A DNA stretch of 5,007 nt from NCBI GenBank assembly GCA_028701645.1, contig JAQVQI010000040.1:1-5007 (forward strand), read 5' to 3'. Below the pieces are notes generated by a model that did no database searches, was not told the origin of the DNA, and saw only the letters and a program-made list of their open reading frames with translations. Both the position numbers and the translations under genes were made by a program. Shown here piece by piece: positions 1 to 4,402 of the stretch; position 1 is the first letter of the stretch; each line of letters opens with the position of its first letter. This DNA comes from Candidatus Shapirobacteria bacterium. Its GTDB lineage: Bacteria > Patescibacteriota > Microgenomatia > UBA12405.

Positions 1-362
1 ACTATTTTTTTATTTCTAGACACAAAATAACCAAACCATACCAACTGACCTATCCTAACCCATTTATAAATCGCTACACATCTATTCTGTGCCATTAAAA
101 TATTTATAACCACAAAACCTAATATTATTAAATTTTTCCAACAAAATATTTTTTTATTATTGAAAATTGAAAATTGAAAATTGAAAATTAACAAACCTAT
201 CCAAACCAAATCCGCCAAATATAAAGTCGGGGACAAATAATCTATTCGAATCCCCAAAATCAAACTCCAATCAAACCAAAAATGTTTTCCCAGTTGAGTT
301 GGTATCACCAATAAAAGCAAAAACAACAGTCCTTTAGAAATTTTTTCTCTTATCTCCTTCAC
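1..362 (-). CDS. Membrane protein N-terminus, O-antigen ligase/Wzy-like (partial)
   Basis: An open frame of 120 codons begins at GTG (362-360) and runs off the left edge without a stop. An in-frame TAA lies four codons upstream, so GTG is the only plausible start there. The protein starts with a basic stretch (MKEIREK), then a hydrophobic segment (about residues 11-22), then PTQLGKHFW and GIRIDYLSPTLYLADL, then further hydrophobic segments at about 45-60 and 73-88, followed by MAQNRCVAIYKW. From memory, this order (PTQLGKHFW, DYLSPTLYL, a later YKW) is typical of multi-spanning O-antigen ligase/polysaccharide polymerase-like proteins in Patescibacteria. Such proteins join or polymerise surface glycans at the membrane. 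The family call is inference because the catalytic loop lies outside the window. A TTGAAAA heptamer array (160-190) is inside the frame and encodes a Phe/Asn/Gln-rich stretch between two hydrophobic segments. Confidence 0.75.
   Translation of the reverse strand, partial: MKEIREKISKGLLFLLLLVIPTQLGKHFWFDWSLILGIRIDYLSPTLYLADLVWIGLLIFNFQFSIFNNKKIFCWKNLIILGFVVINILMAQNRCVAIYKWVRIGQLVWFGYFVSRNKKI
160..190. repeat. Heptamer array, TTGAAAA x4, inside a coding region
   Basis: Four perfect TTGAAAA units (160-166, 167-173, 174-180, 181-187) are followed by a partial TTA. The array lies inside the minus-strand membrane protein frame, where it is read as TTTTCAA units. Because 7 is not a multiple of 3, each copy is read in a different frame and the encoded residues (about IFNFQFSIFN) do not repeat. 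Gain or loss of one unit would shift the frame. Confidence 0.85.
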
Positions 363-368
363 TCCCGT

Positions 369-374
369 ATCTTA
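369..374 (-). promoter_or_regulatory. Candidate -10 element (TAAGAT) for the left-edge membrane gene
   Basis: TAAGAT on the minus strand is preceded by TGG (extended -10 form) and ends 6 nt before the GTG start. A transcript from it would start at or within a base of the start codon. The hexamer matches TATAAT at only 4 of 6 positions and no clear -35 is visible. It is supported mainly by having the same layout as the elements before jag, rnpA, rpmH and dnaN. Confidence 0.4.
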
Positions 375-396
375 CCATAATTTAAAACTGTCTTAT

Positions 397-424
397 TCTA
401 AAATCTAAAATCTTAAATCTAAAT
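397..424. repeat. Heptamer array, TCTAAAA/TCTTAAA type (4 units)
   Basis: Four consecutive 7-bp units fill the gap between the left-edge membrane gene and the jag stop codon: TCTAAAA, TCTAAAA, TCTTAAA, TCTAAAT. The same word recurs at 2502-2522 and 4514-4534 in the same orientation. No hairpin or terminator is seen in this gap. Confidence 0.75.
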
Positions 425-426
425 TT

Positions 427-897
427 TTATTCCTTTGGTTTAATCACCACATGTCTTTCTTCACCTTCACCTTCAGATTCACTGACAACTCCCTCAATTC
501 CGGCTACTACCATATGACATATTCTTCTTTCATACGAACTCATACTCGCCATTGAAACATCTTTATGTGAAACCAAACATTTTTCCGCTAAACCCCTAAC
601 TGTTTGACTTAATCTTTCTTTTTGTTCGTTACGATAATTATTAACATCCAAAAGGACTCTGATATTTTCTCCAACTTGGTTTCTCACCATCAAAGCCAAA
701 ACTAATTGAACTGAAATTAAATTTCGTCCTCTAAATCCAATTAAGGCTGATGGATTAGCTACCACCACTCCCACCAAGACTTGATCTTCTTCACCCTCCA
801 CATCTTCCACAAAAGCTTTTTCTACTTCAAAATTAATTTCAGCCAAAAAATCACAAGTTATTTTTAGAATTTGTTCGTTTCTTTTTTTATTGTCCAT
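427..897 (-). CDS. jag: Jag/KhpB RNA-binding protein (KH + R3H)
   Basis: A 156-aa protein with the two RNA-binding modules of Jag (KhpB/EloR). The KH domain covers about residues 40-85 and has its GxxG loop as GFRG at 54-57, inside LIGFRGRNL. The R3H domain covers about 88-156, with the diagnostic Arg-x3-His as R124/H128 in YERRICH, followed by the typical SESEGEGEERHVVIKPK ending. The N-terminal Jag-N domain found in Firmicutes homologues is absent. Family members bind RNA with KhpA and influence cell elongation and division in Gram-positive bacteria; the role here is inferred. It lies 155 bp downstream of yidC, with its own candidate promoter. ATG (897-895) is the natural start and no Shine-Dalgarno site precedes it. 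Confidence 0.93.
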   Translation of the reverse strand: MDNKKRNEQILKITCDFLAEINFEVEKAFVEDVEGEEDQVLVGVVVANPSALIGFRGRNLISVQLVLALMVRNQVGENIRVLLDVNNYRNEQKERLSQTVRGLAEKCLVSHKDVSMASMSSYERRICHMVVAGIEGVVSESEGEGEERHVVIKPKE

Positions 898-904
898 AGT
901 CGAT

Positions 905-910
905 ATTTTA
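905..910 (-). promoter_or_regulatory. Candidate extended -10 (TGC-TAAAAT) for jag
   Basis: TAAAAT (5 of 6 matches to TATAAT) is preceded by TGC and ends 7 nt before the jag ATG. The expected transcription start coincides with the start codon. No convincing -35 lies 16-18 bp upstream, which is compatible with an extended -10 promoter. Confidence 0.5.
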
Positions 911-968
911 GCATAAAAATTCCTATCGTTTACTCACACTTTTATGTTTAAATTCGAAGTCATGTTTT

Positions 969-1015
969 TGGAACGTTTTTGAGCCTGTAACACAGACTCA
1001 TTTTCCAGTGGAAAA
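969..1015. other. Inverted repeats in the yidC-jag gap, possible terminator or RNA structure
   Basis: The core hairpin has arms at 981-988 and 992-999 with a 3-nt loop. One position is a G-U pair only when read on the minus strand, where the 8-bp stem is complete. Outer arms TGGAA (969-973) and TTCCA (1003-1007) could extend it. A separate small inverted repeat, TTTTCC/GGAAAA (1001-1006/1010-1015), competes with the outer arm. It lies downstream of yidC in the direction of transcription, so a terminator is possible. However, the stem is followed by A-rich sequence rather than a U-run. Confidence 0.3.
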
Positions 1016-1052
1016 AATCGTGACAAGAATTTAAAAAATTATCTAATCAATT

Positions 1053-1829
1053 TTATTTCTTATTCACCTTATTCACCAACACTTGTTGTCCAATCATTAA
1101 AGCCGAAGTTGTAAACCAATACAAAAGTAAACCTAAAGAAAAATTCCAACCGATAAATATAGTCATTGCCGGCATCATATAGAGTGATTGGGTTCGCATC
1201 GCCGCCATCATATCGTCTTCCTTATCTTTTGTCTTTTCTACTATTTTTTCGTCAATTTTAGTATTTGGCATCATTAATTTAGCACTAAAAAATTGTAAAA
1301 GCCCTGATCCAAACAATAAAAATAAAGGTAAAACCAAATTTAAATTTATCCCTTGTTTAAATACACCAGAAGGGGTTGTTGCTAAATCGCTTCCTAAAAA
1401 ATTCAAATCAAACTTAAAATTTTCATCAATCCTAAAAGAAGGAATAAGTTGGTTATTAATTTGGTCTACACTTCCTTTTCCTCCGGAAAATCCAGTTACC
1501 ATATTAAAAGCCGAGAAAAAAAGCAACAAGACTACTATTTGTAAAATTTGGGGTAAACAACCAGAAAGGGGATTAATTCCTTCTTGTTTATACAAGTCCA
1601 TTTGTGCTTTTGCCAATGCCTGTTTATCGCTACCATATTTCTCTTTCAATTTGTTTAACCTTGGTTGAATTTCTTTTATTTTTTTGGCTGATTTTAAACT
1701 TGGCCAAATTAAAGGTAATAAAACCAACCTAATAATTATTGTCACCAAAATTACCGACAAACCAAAATCACCCACTAAATAATAAAGACCAAAAAGAGCA
1801 TTAACAAATGGAGCAATAAATAAATTCAT
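1053..1829 (-). CDS. yidC: YidC/Oxa1 membrane protein insertase (short form)
   Basis: A 258-aa insertase that places proteins into the cytoplasmic membrane, alone or with Sec. Hydrophobic segments lie at about 8-20, 24-45, 92-112, 163-187 and 217-247. The conserved hydrophilic-groove arginine is R34, in VTIIIRLVLLPL. The cytoplasmic coiled hairpin follows (KIKEIQPRLNKLKEKYGSD, about 50-68) and then the characteristic YKQEGINPLSGCLPQ block before the next membrane segment. The large periplasmic P1 domain of Gram-negative YidC is missing, as in SpoIIIJ-type proteins, and no lipobox cysteine is seen at the N-terminus. A loop of about 50 residues (112-162) separates the middle membrane segments. 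It sits 45 bp downstream of yidD. The start ATG (1829-1827) has no Shine-Dalgarno site. Confidence 0.96.
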   Translation of the reverse strand: MNLFIAPFVNALFGLYYLVGDFGLSVILVTIIIRLVLLPLIWPSLKSAKKIKEIQPRLNKLKEKYGSDKQALAKAQMDLYKQEGINPLSGCLPQILQIVVLLLFFSAFNMVTGFSGGKGSVDQINNQLIPSFRIDENFKFDLNFLGSDLATTPSGVFKQGINLNLVLPLFLLFGSGLLQFFSAKLMMPNTKIDEKIVEKTKDKEDDMMAAMRTQSLYMMPAMTIFIGWNFSLGLLLYWFTTSALMIGQQVLVNKVNKK

Positions 1830-1833
1830 TTTT

Positions 1834-1864
1834 ACTTTATAACTTTATAACTTTCTACTTTATA
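1834..1864. repeat. ACTTTATA/ACTTTCT array before yidC
   Basis: Four consecutive units fill most of the 45-bp yidC-yidD gap: ACTTTATA (1834-1841), ACTTTATA (1842-1849), ACTTTCT (1850-1856), ACTTTATA (1857-1864). The same unit types are found before dnaA at 2941-3000. On the minus strand the unit nearest yidC contains TATAAA (1836-1841), ending 6 nt before the ATG. The array may therefore carry the yidC -10 element, or mimic one. Confidence 0.75.
1836..1841 (-). promoter_or_regulatory. Possible -10 (TATAAA) for yidC within the repeat
   Basis: TATAAA (5 of 6 matches to TATAAT) ends 6 nt before the yidC ATG, the same spacing as before dnaN and rnpA. It is formed by the repeat unit, so the match could be a by-product of the array. 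yidC may also be read through from rnpA-yidD. Confidence 0.3.
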
Positions 1865-1874
1865 ACTAATGATT

Positions 1875-2078
1875 CTATTTTAGCAAATCTATCCCACTTC
1901 CGCCTTTTGGATTACATCTTAATATTCTTTTAATCCCAAGCCATAATCCCTTAATCACCCCATATTTATTTACCGCTTCATAAGTATATTCCGAACAAGA
2001 GGGGATAAATCGACAATTCTCACCACGAGAAATATATTTTTTATAAAAAACTAATATATTTAAAACTACTTTCTTCAT
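1875..2078 (-). CDS. yidD: YidD, membrane protein insertion efficiency factor
   Basis: A 67-aa protein of the UPF0161/YidD family, which assists YidC-dependent membrane insertion. The hallmark CRFIPSCSEY (C22, C28) and LRCNP (C55) motifs are present, with the intervening KYGVIKGLWLGIKRI helix. The N-terminal stretch (about residues 3-16) is amphipathic, as expected for a peripheral membrane protein. The ATG overlaps the rnpA stop by one base (TAATG). A strong Shine-Dalgarno sequence, GGGAGG, lies 11 nt upstream inside the rnpA coding sequence and is the only strong one in the window. It is paired in a hairpin, so translation is probably coupled to rnpA. Confidence 0.95.
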   Translation of the reverse strand: MKKVVLNILVFYKKYISRGENCRFIPSCSEYTYEAVNKYGVIKGLWLGIKRILRCNPKGGSGIDLLK

Positions 2079-2461
2079 TATTTAGACTTCCTCCCTTCTT
2101 TAAGGGAGGATGCCGGTTTATCCGGAGGAAGGTTTTGTTTTAAAATTAATTTATCTATTTCTTCCTCAACCCCTCTTATCTTTACCCCTAATAAACTTTT
2201 CTTAGCCAAAAATATCATCCTTGTCCCGGGTCTAAAATCACTTAATCTTTTTCTTAAAACCTCACTAATTCTTCTTTTAATTTTATTCCTATCAACAGCT
2301 CTTTTAGAAATTTTTTTAGAAATTACAAAACCAAACTTAATATCCTCAGTTTCGCCAATCAAAAAAATCGCCCCAAAAAGAGGGCTATTAAACATCTTGC
2401 CTTTATTTTTTACTTCCAAAAACTCTTTTTTTTGACCGATTCTGTTTATTTTTTTCAACAC
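2078..2461 (-). CDS. rnpA: RNase P protein component
   Basis: A 127-aa basic protein that binds RNase P RNA and helps process the 5' ends of tRNAs. The family N-terminus (LKKINRIGQKKEF), the FGFVISKKISKRAV strand and the RNA-binding block DRNKIKRRISEVLR (57-70) are visible. The usual Arg-Asn-Arg is Arg58-Asn59-Lys60 here. The start is GTG (2461-2459); a TTG follows directly, but the Met-Leu beginning typical of RnpA favours GTG. The last 17 residues or so (LPPDKPASSLKEGRKSK, 111-127) are not conserved in the family. They are encoded by a palindromic element (2087-2131), so the tail looks acquired. A perfect TATAAT ends 6 nt before GTG, suggesting a leaderless transcript. Confidence 0.95.
   Translation of the reverse strand: MLKKINRIGQKKEFLEVKNKGKMFNSPLFGAIFLIGETEDIKFGFVISKKISKRAVDRNKIKRRISEVLRKRLSDFRPGTRMIFLAKKSLLGVKIRGVEEEIDKLILKQNLPPDKPASSLKEGRKSK
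2087..2131. repeat. REP-like palindromic element at the rnpA 3' end
   Basis: The outer arms CTTCCTCC (2087-2094) and GGAGGAAG (2124-2131) are perfect inverted repeats. Inside them are a perfect 9-bp stem (2089-2097 with 2102-2110, loop CTTT) and a small CCGG/CCGG pair (2113-2116/2122-2125). It is far more GC-rich than its surroundings and encodes the non-conserved RnpA tail. On the minus-strand mRNA the 9-bp stem pairs with the yidD Shine-Dalgarno sequence. The outer arm offers a second, mutually exclusive anti-Shine-Dalgarno partner. Confidence 0.7.
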
Positions 2462-2467
2462 AACTTA

Positions 2468-2473
2468 ATTATA
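2468..2473 (-). promoter_or_regulatory. Candidate -10 (TATAAT) for rnpA
   Basis: A perfect TATAAT on the minus strand ends 6 nt before the GTG start of rnpA, so the predicted mRNA begins at about the start codon. No good -35 is seen. The only Shine-Dalgarno-like string upstream (AAGG) lies before the TATAAT and would not be in the transcript. Confidence 0.5.
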
Positions 2474-2501
2474 ACCTTAGTTATAAAAATTTTTGTCTTA
2501 T

Positions 2502-2522
2502 TCTTAAATCTTAAATCCTAAA
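2502..2522. repeat. Heptamer array, TCTTAAA type (3 units)
   Basis: TCTTAAA, TCTTAAA and TCCTAAA are consecutive, with decayed copies after them, in the rpmH-rnpA gap. Same word, orientation and period as at 397-424 and 4514-4534. No terminator hairpin for rpmH is visible here. Confidence 0.75.
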
Positions 2523-2541
2523 TCTTGTATCTTTTCAAAAA

Positions 2542-2682
2542 TTAGGCACTAATATTTTTTCTACCCATTGCTCTTCTTCTTTTTAAAACTCTTCGTCCAG
2601 TTGCACTCGCCATTCTTTTCAAAAAACCATGAACTCGACTGTGTTTTTTTGCTTTTGGTTGATATGTTTTTTTTGCTGCCAT
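2542..2682 (-). CDS. rpmH: 50S ribosomal protein L34
   Basis: A 46-aa, very basic protein with the L34 signature KHSRVHGFLKRMASATGRRVLKRRRAMGRK (18-43). It is a component of the large ribosomal subunit. The start is set at ATG 2682-2680, giving MAAKKTYQPKAKK, which matches the family N-terminus. The same frame stays open upstream to 2775, but that part is translated promoter and octamer repeat and is not L34. The gene lies first in the leftward rpmH-rnpA-yidD-yidC cluster, with a good promoter directly before it. There is no Shine-Dalgarno site. Confidence 0.96.
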   Translation of the reverse strand: MAAKKTYQPKAKKHSRVHGFLKRMASATGRRVLKRRRAMGRKNISA

Positions 2683-2689
2683 AGGACTG

Positions 2690-2719
2690 ATTCTACCATA
2701 ATAATAAATAATCTGACAA
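2690..2719 (-). promoter_or_regulatory. Promoter for rpmH (TTGTCA-18-TAGAAT)
   Basis: On the minus strand, TTGTCA (2719-2714; 5 of 6 to TTGACA) is followed after 18 bp by TAGAAT (2695-2690; 5 of 6 to TATAAT) with an upstream TGG (extended -10). TAGAAT ends 7 nt before the ATG, so the start site is predicted at or next to the start codon. This is the best -35/-10 pair in the window. Its -35 lies in the first unit of the CTGACNNN array. Confidence 0.6.
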
Positions 2720-2784
2720 GCTGAGAAGCCGAAGAACTGACTATCTGACCGGCTGACTGGCTGACAAACTGACAAGCTGAAAAG
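2713..2784. repeat. Octamer array CTGACNNN (9 units) beside the DnaA boxes
   Basis: Nine consecutive 8-bp units: CTGACAAG, CTGAGAAG, CCGAAGAA, CTGACTAT, CTGACCGG, CTGACTGG, CTGACAAA, CTGACAAG, CTGAAAAG, with a decayed tenth after them. The first half of the unit is conserved and the last three bases vary. It is notably richer in G and C than the flanks and ends 20 bp before the first DnaA box. Period and spacing recall iterons, but the same could arise from simple-repeat drift. Confidence 0.8.
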
Positions 2785-2804
2785 CTAACTTGCCTCTTTC
2801 ATTT

Positions 2805-2813
2805 TGTGGAAAA
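2805..2813 (-). promoter_or_regulatory. DnaA box (TTTTCCACA, one mismatch)
   Basis: On the minus strand the 9-mer is TTTTCCACA, one mismatch from TTATCCACA. It is oriented like the perfect box 23 bp away at 2828-2836. Confidence 0.65.
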
Positions 2814-2827
2814 CTAATTTATTATGA

Positions 2828-2836
2828 TGTGGATAA
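2828..2836 (-). promoter_or_regulatory. DnaA box (perfect TTATCCACA)
   Basis: A perfect consensus box on the minus strand, about 175 bp upstream of dnaA. It may serve the origin and autoregulation of dnaA. Confidence 0.85.
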
Positions 2837-2940
2837 CTCGAAAATGACTTAAAAAAAAATTTGTCATATTTGCCCTTGATTTATCAAACTCCTCCCCACA
2901 TCGTTTAGTATTTTTATTTATTTTTGTCTTACAGACTACT

Positions 2941-3000
2941 ACTTTATAACTTTCTACTTTATGAACTTTCTACTTTCTACTTTTTACTTTATAACTTACT
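2941..3000. repeat. ACTTTATA/ACTTTCT array before dnaA
   Basis: Eight consecutive 7-9 bp units, all beginning with ACTT: ACTTTATA, ACTTTCT, ACTTTATGA, ACTTTCT, ACTTTCT, ACTTTTT, ACTTTATA, ACTTACT. They end 9 bp before the dnaA ATG. The array occupies the dnaA promoter and leader position. The only -10-like word is TATAAC (2990-2995), part of the last ACTTTATA unit, 14 nt before ATG. The related array before yidC uses identical units. Confidence 0.8.
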
Positions 3001-3009
3001 AACTTATAT

Positions 3010-4350
3010 ATGGATATCGATCGTCTTTGGAAAAATACACAAGAGGAATTAAAAATTATCCTTGCTCCGGCTGTTTTTCAAACATTCGTTAGTAAAACCG
3101 AACTTGTTAGTTATCAAAATAATCAAGCCACTTTATCTTGCCCCAATTCTTATTTAGCTGATATTAATCGTAAACGATATTACGAAATTTTTAAAAGTGC
3201 CCTAGATAATCAAACCAAATCTGACAATACTCTCACTTTTATAATTCAAGAAATAATTACCAATGATACAACTACTTCTTCACCCCTTTTTGAATACACT
3301 CCCCAAAAAAGTCATTTTACTCACAATCTTCATCCTCAATATACTTTTGAAAATTTAATTGTTGGTAATAGCAACAATTTTGCTTATGCTGCTTCTCAAG
3401 GAATTGTCAAAAATCCCGGGCTTACTTACAATCCTTTTTTTATCTGGGGTGGAGTCGGAGTTGGCAAAACTCATTTAATGCAAGCTATTGGACATGAACT
3501 CCTCAAAACAAATCCTAATTTTAAAATCAAATATTTTCCGGCTGAAACATTTGGTAACGAGCTTATTTCGGCTCTCAAATCAAAAACCATGAATCAATTC
3601 AAAGATAAATATCGCAATCTTGATTGTATTTTAGTTGATGATATTCAATTTATTGCCGGTAAAGAATATATTCAAGAAGAGTTTTTTCACACCTTCAATG
3701 CTCTTCATATGAATGGTAAACAAGTAATTCTCACTTCCGACCGTAAACCTAGCGAGATTGACCATCTTGAAGACCGGTTGGTTTCTCGTTTTATGGGAGG
3801 TCTTACTGTCGATATCCAACTTCCTGATTTTGAAATGAGAACTGCCATTATTAAGCAAAAAATAGAAGAAAGTGGTGCTCAAATTGAGACAGAAGCTCTT
3901 TCCTTTTTAGCTAACAATATTGAATCTAATATTCGAGAAATCCAGGGAAAACTTCAACAGATAACCATTCAGGCTCTTTCTCAAAAAATAGGGGAGATTG
4001 ACCTTGATTTTGTTCAACATTTTTTTGACCCAACTCTAGCTCAAAATTTAAAAAATTATAATAATTCAAAAATAAATCCAAAACATATAATTTCAAGTTG
4101 TGCTAAAAATTTTAATATTAAAACTGGTGACCTTACTGGTAAAAGTCGCAAAAAAGAATTGGTTGAAGCTAGACACATTACCGCTTATTTACTCCTTACT
4201 GAAGGTAATTTGCCCCTTGAAGAAGTTGGCCGACTTTTAGGTGGCCGCGATCACACCAGTATTATGCACGCTCGAGACAAAATCCACACCCTCTTTTCCA
4301 CTAATCCACAAACAAGGCAAGTTATAAACCAAATAAAATCATCTTTTTAA
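3010..4350 (+). CDS. dnaA: Chromosomal replication initiator DnaA
   Basis: A 446-aa initiator that binds DnaA boxes, forms an ATP-dependent filament and opens the origin. Domain I (about 1-75) has the LWKNTQEELK...FQTFV pattern. A poorly conserved linker follows to about 105. The AAA+ domain III begins near YTFENLIVGNSNNFAYAA. Walker A is GGVGVGKTH (147-155, K153), Walker B is LVDDIQF (D210, D211), sensor 1 is ILTSDRKPSEI, and the arginine finger is probably R260 in RLVSRFMGGL. Domain IV carries the DNA-binding signature GGRDHTSIMHA (411-421). The length is normal for the family. The start ATG at 3010 follows a repeat array with no Shine-Dalgarno site. The 3' end of the gene itself contains three DnaA-box-like 9-mers. 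Confidence 0.98.
   Translation: MDIDRLWKNTQEELKIILAPAVFQTFVSKTELVSYQNNQATLSCPNSYLADINRKRYYEIFKSALDNQTKSDNTLTFIIQEIITNDTTTSSPLFEYTPQKSHFTHNLHPQYTFENLIVGNSNNFAYAASQGIVKNPGLTYNPFFIWGGVGVGKTHLMQAIGHELLKTNPNFKIKYFPAETFGNELISALKSKTMNQFKDKYRNLDCILVDDIQFIAGKEYIQEEFFHTFNALHMNGKQVILTSDRKPSEIDHLEDRLVSRFMGGLTVDIQLPDFEMRTAIIKQKIEESGAQIETEALSFLANNIESNIREIQGKLQQITIQALSQKIGEIDLDFVQHFFDPTLAQNLKNYNNSKINPKHIISSCAKNFNIKTGDLTGKSRKKELVEARHITAYLLLTEGNLPLEEVGRLLGGRDHTSIMHARDKIHTLFSTNPQTRQVINQIKSSF
4280..4310 (+). promoter_or_regulatory. Three DnaA-box-like 9-mers inside the dnaA 3' end
   Basis: AAATCCACA (4280-4288, 2 mismatches), TTTTCCACT (4294-4302, 2 mismatches) and TAATCCACA (4302-4310, 1 mismatch) share the TCCAC core and the plus orientation of the intergenic boxes downstream. 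They encode the DKIHTLFSTNPQ stretch near the C-terminus. They probably form part of the downstream DnaA-binding cluster. Confidence 0.45.
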
Positions 4351-4361
4351 CTTATTTTTTT

Positions 4362-4370
4362 TTATCCACA
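4362..4370 (+). promoter_or_regulatory. DnaA box (perfect TTATCCACA)
   Basis: A perfect consensus on the plus strand, 12 bp after the dnaA stop. It starts 32 bp before the second perfect box, with a weak TTTTCCACT copy at 4382-4390 between them. Confidence 0.85.
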
Positions 4371-4381
4371 TTTTTAAATAC

Positions 4382-4390
4382 TTTTCCACT
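4382..4390 (+). promoter_or_regulatory. Weak DnaA box (TTTTCCACT)
   Basis: Two mismatches from TTATCCACA. It is identical to the 9-mer at 4294-4302 and lies between the two perfect boxes in the same orientation. Confidence 0.4.
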
Positions 4391-4393
4391 AAC

Positions 4394-4402
4394 TTATCCA
4401 CA
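4394..4402 (+). promoter_or_regulatory. DnaA box (perfect TTATCCACA)
   Basis: The second perfect plus-strand box of the dnaA-dnaN gap. It is the last strong box before the candidate unwinding element. Confidence 0.85.

Larger units (their letters stand above)
2683..3009. other. oriC: rpmH-dnaA intergenic region, upstream half of the origin
   Basis: This 327-bp divergent gap has no gene. In order it holds the rpmH promoter, an array of nine octamers (2713-2784), two DnaA boxes on the minus strand (2805-2836), an A-tract of nine (about 2851-2859), a T-rich segment (2908-2928) and an ACTTTATA/ACTTTCT array up to the dnaA start. Genes point away on both sides, as expected at a chromosomal origin. 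Whether DNA opens here or in the dnaA-dnaN gap cannot be decided from sequence. Confidence 0.65.

Noticed and set aside
334..378. Upstream ATG (378-376) as start of the left-edge gene.
   Set aside because: It is in another frame and meets a stop after about 14 codons; only GTG 362 opens the conserved frame.
1007..1015. DnaA box (TTTTCCACT on the minus strand) in the yidC-jag gap.
   Set aside because: Single weak copy far from the origin clusters and explained by the TTTTCC/GGAAAA inverted repeat.
2683..2775. N-terminal extension of L34 (frame open to 77 aa).
   Set aside because: The extra 31 residues are translated promoter and octamer repeat; the family N-terminus begins at the internal ATG at 2682, where the promoter also points.
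2713..2784. CRISPR array.
   Set aside because: Units are 8 bp and contiguous, without spacers of 25-40 bp, and no cas gene is near.
2890..2900. Additional DnaA box at CTCCCCACA.
   Set aside because: Four mismatches from TTATCCACA; no better than chance.
2935..2960. DnaA-trios upstream of dnaA (CTACTACTT).
   Set aside because: The nearest boxes point the other way, and the triplets are part of an ACTT repeat also found before yidC, outside the origin.
3631..3882. Minus-strand frame of 83 codons inside dnaA.
   Set aside because: It lies antisense to the conserved AAA+ domain, has no family resemblance and no promoter layout like the real genes.
4341..4362. Rho-independent terminator after dnaA.
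   Set aside because: There is a T-run but no GC-rich stem before it.
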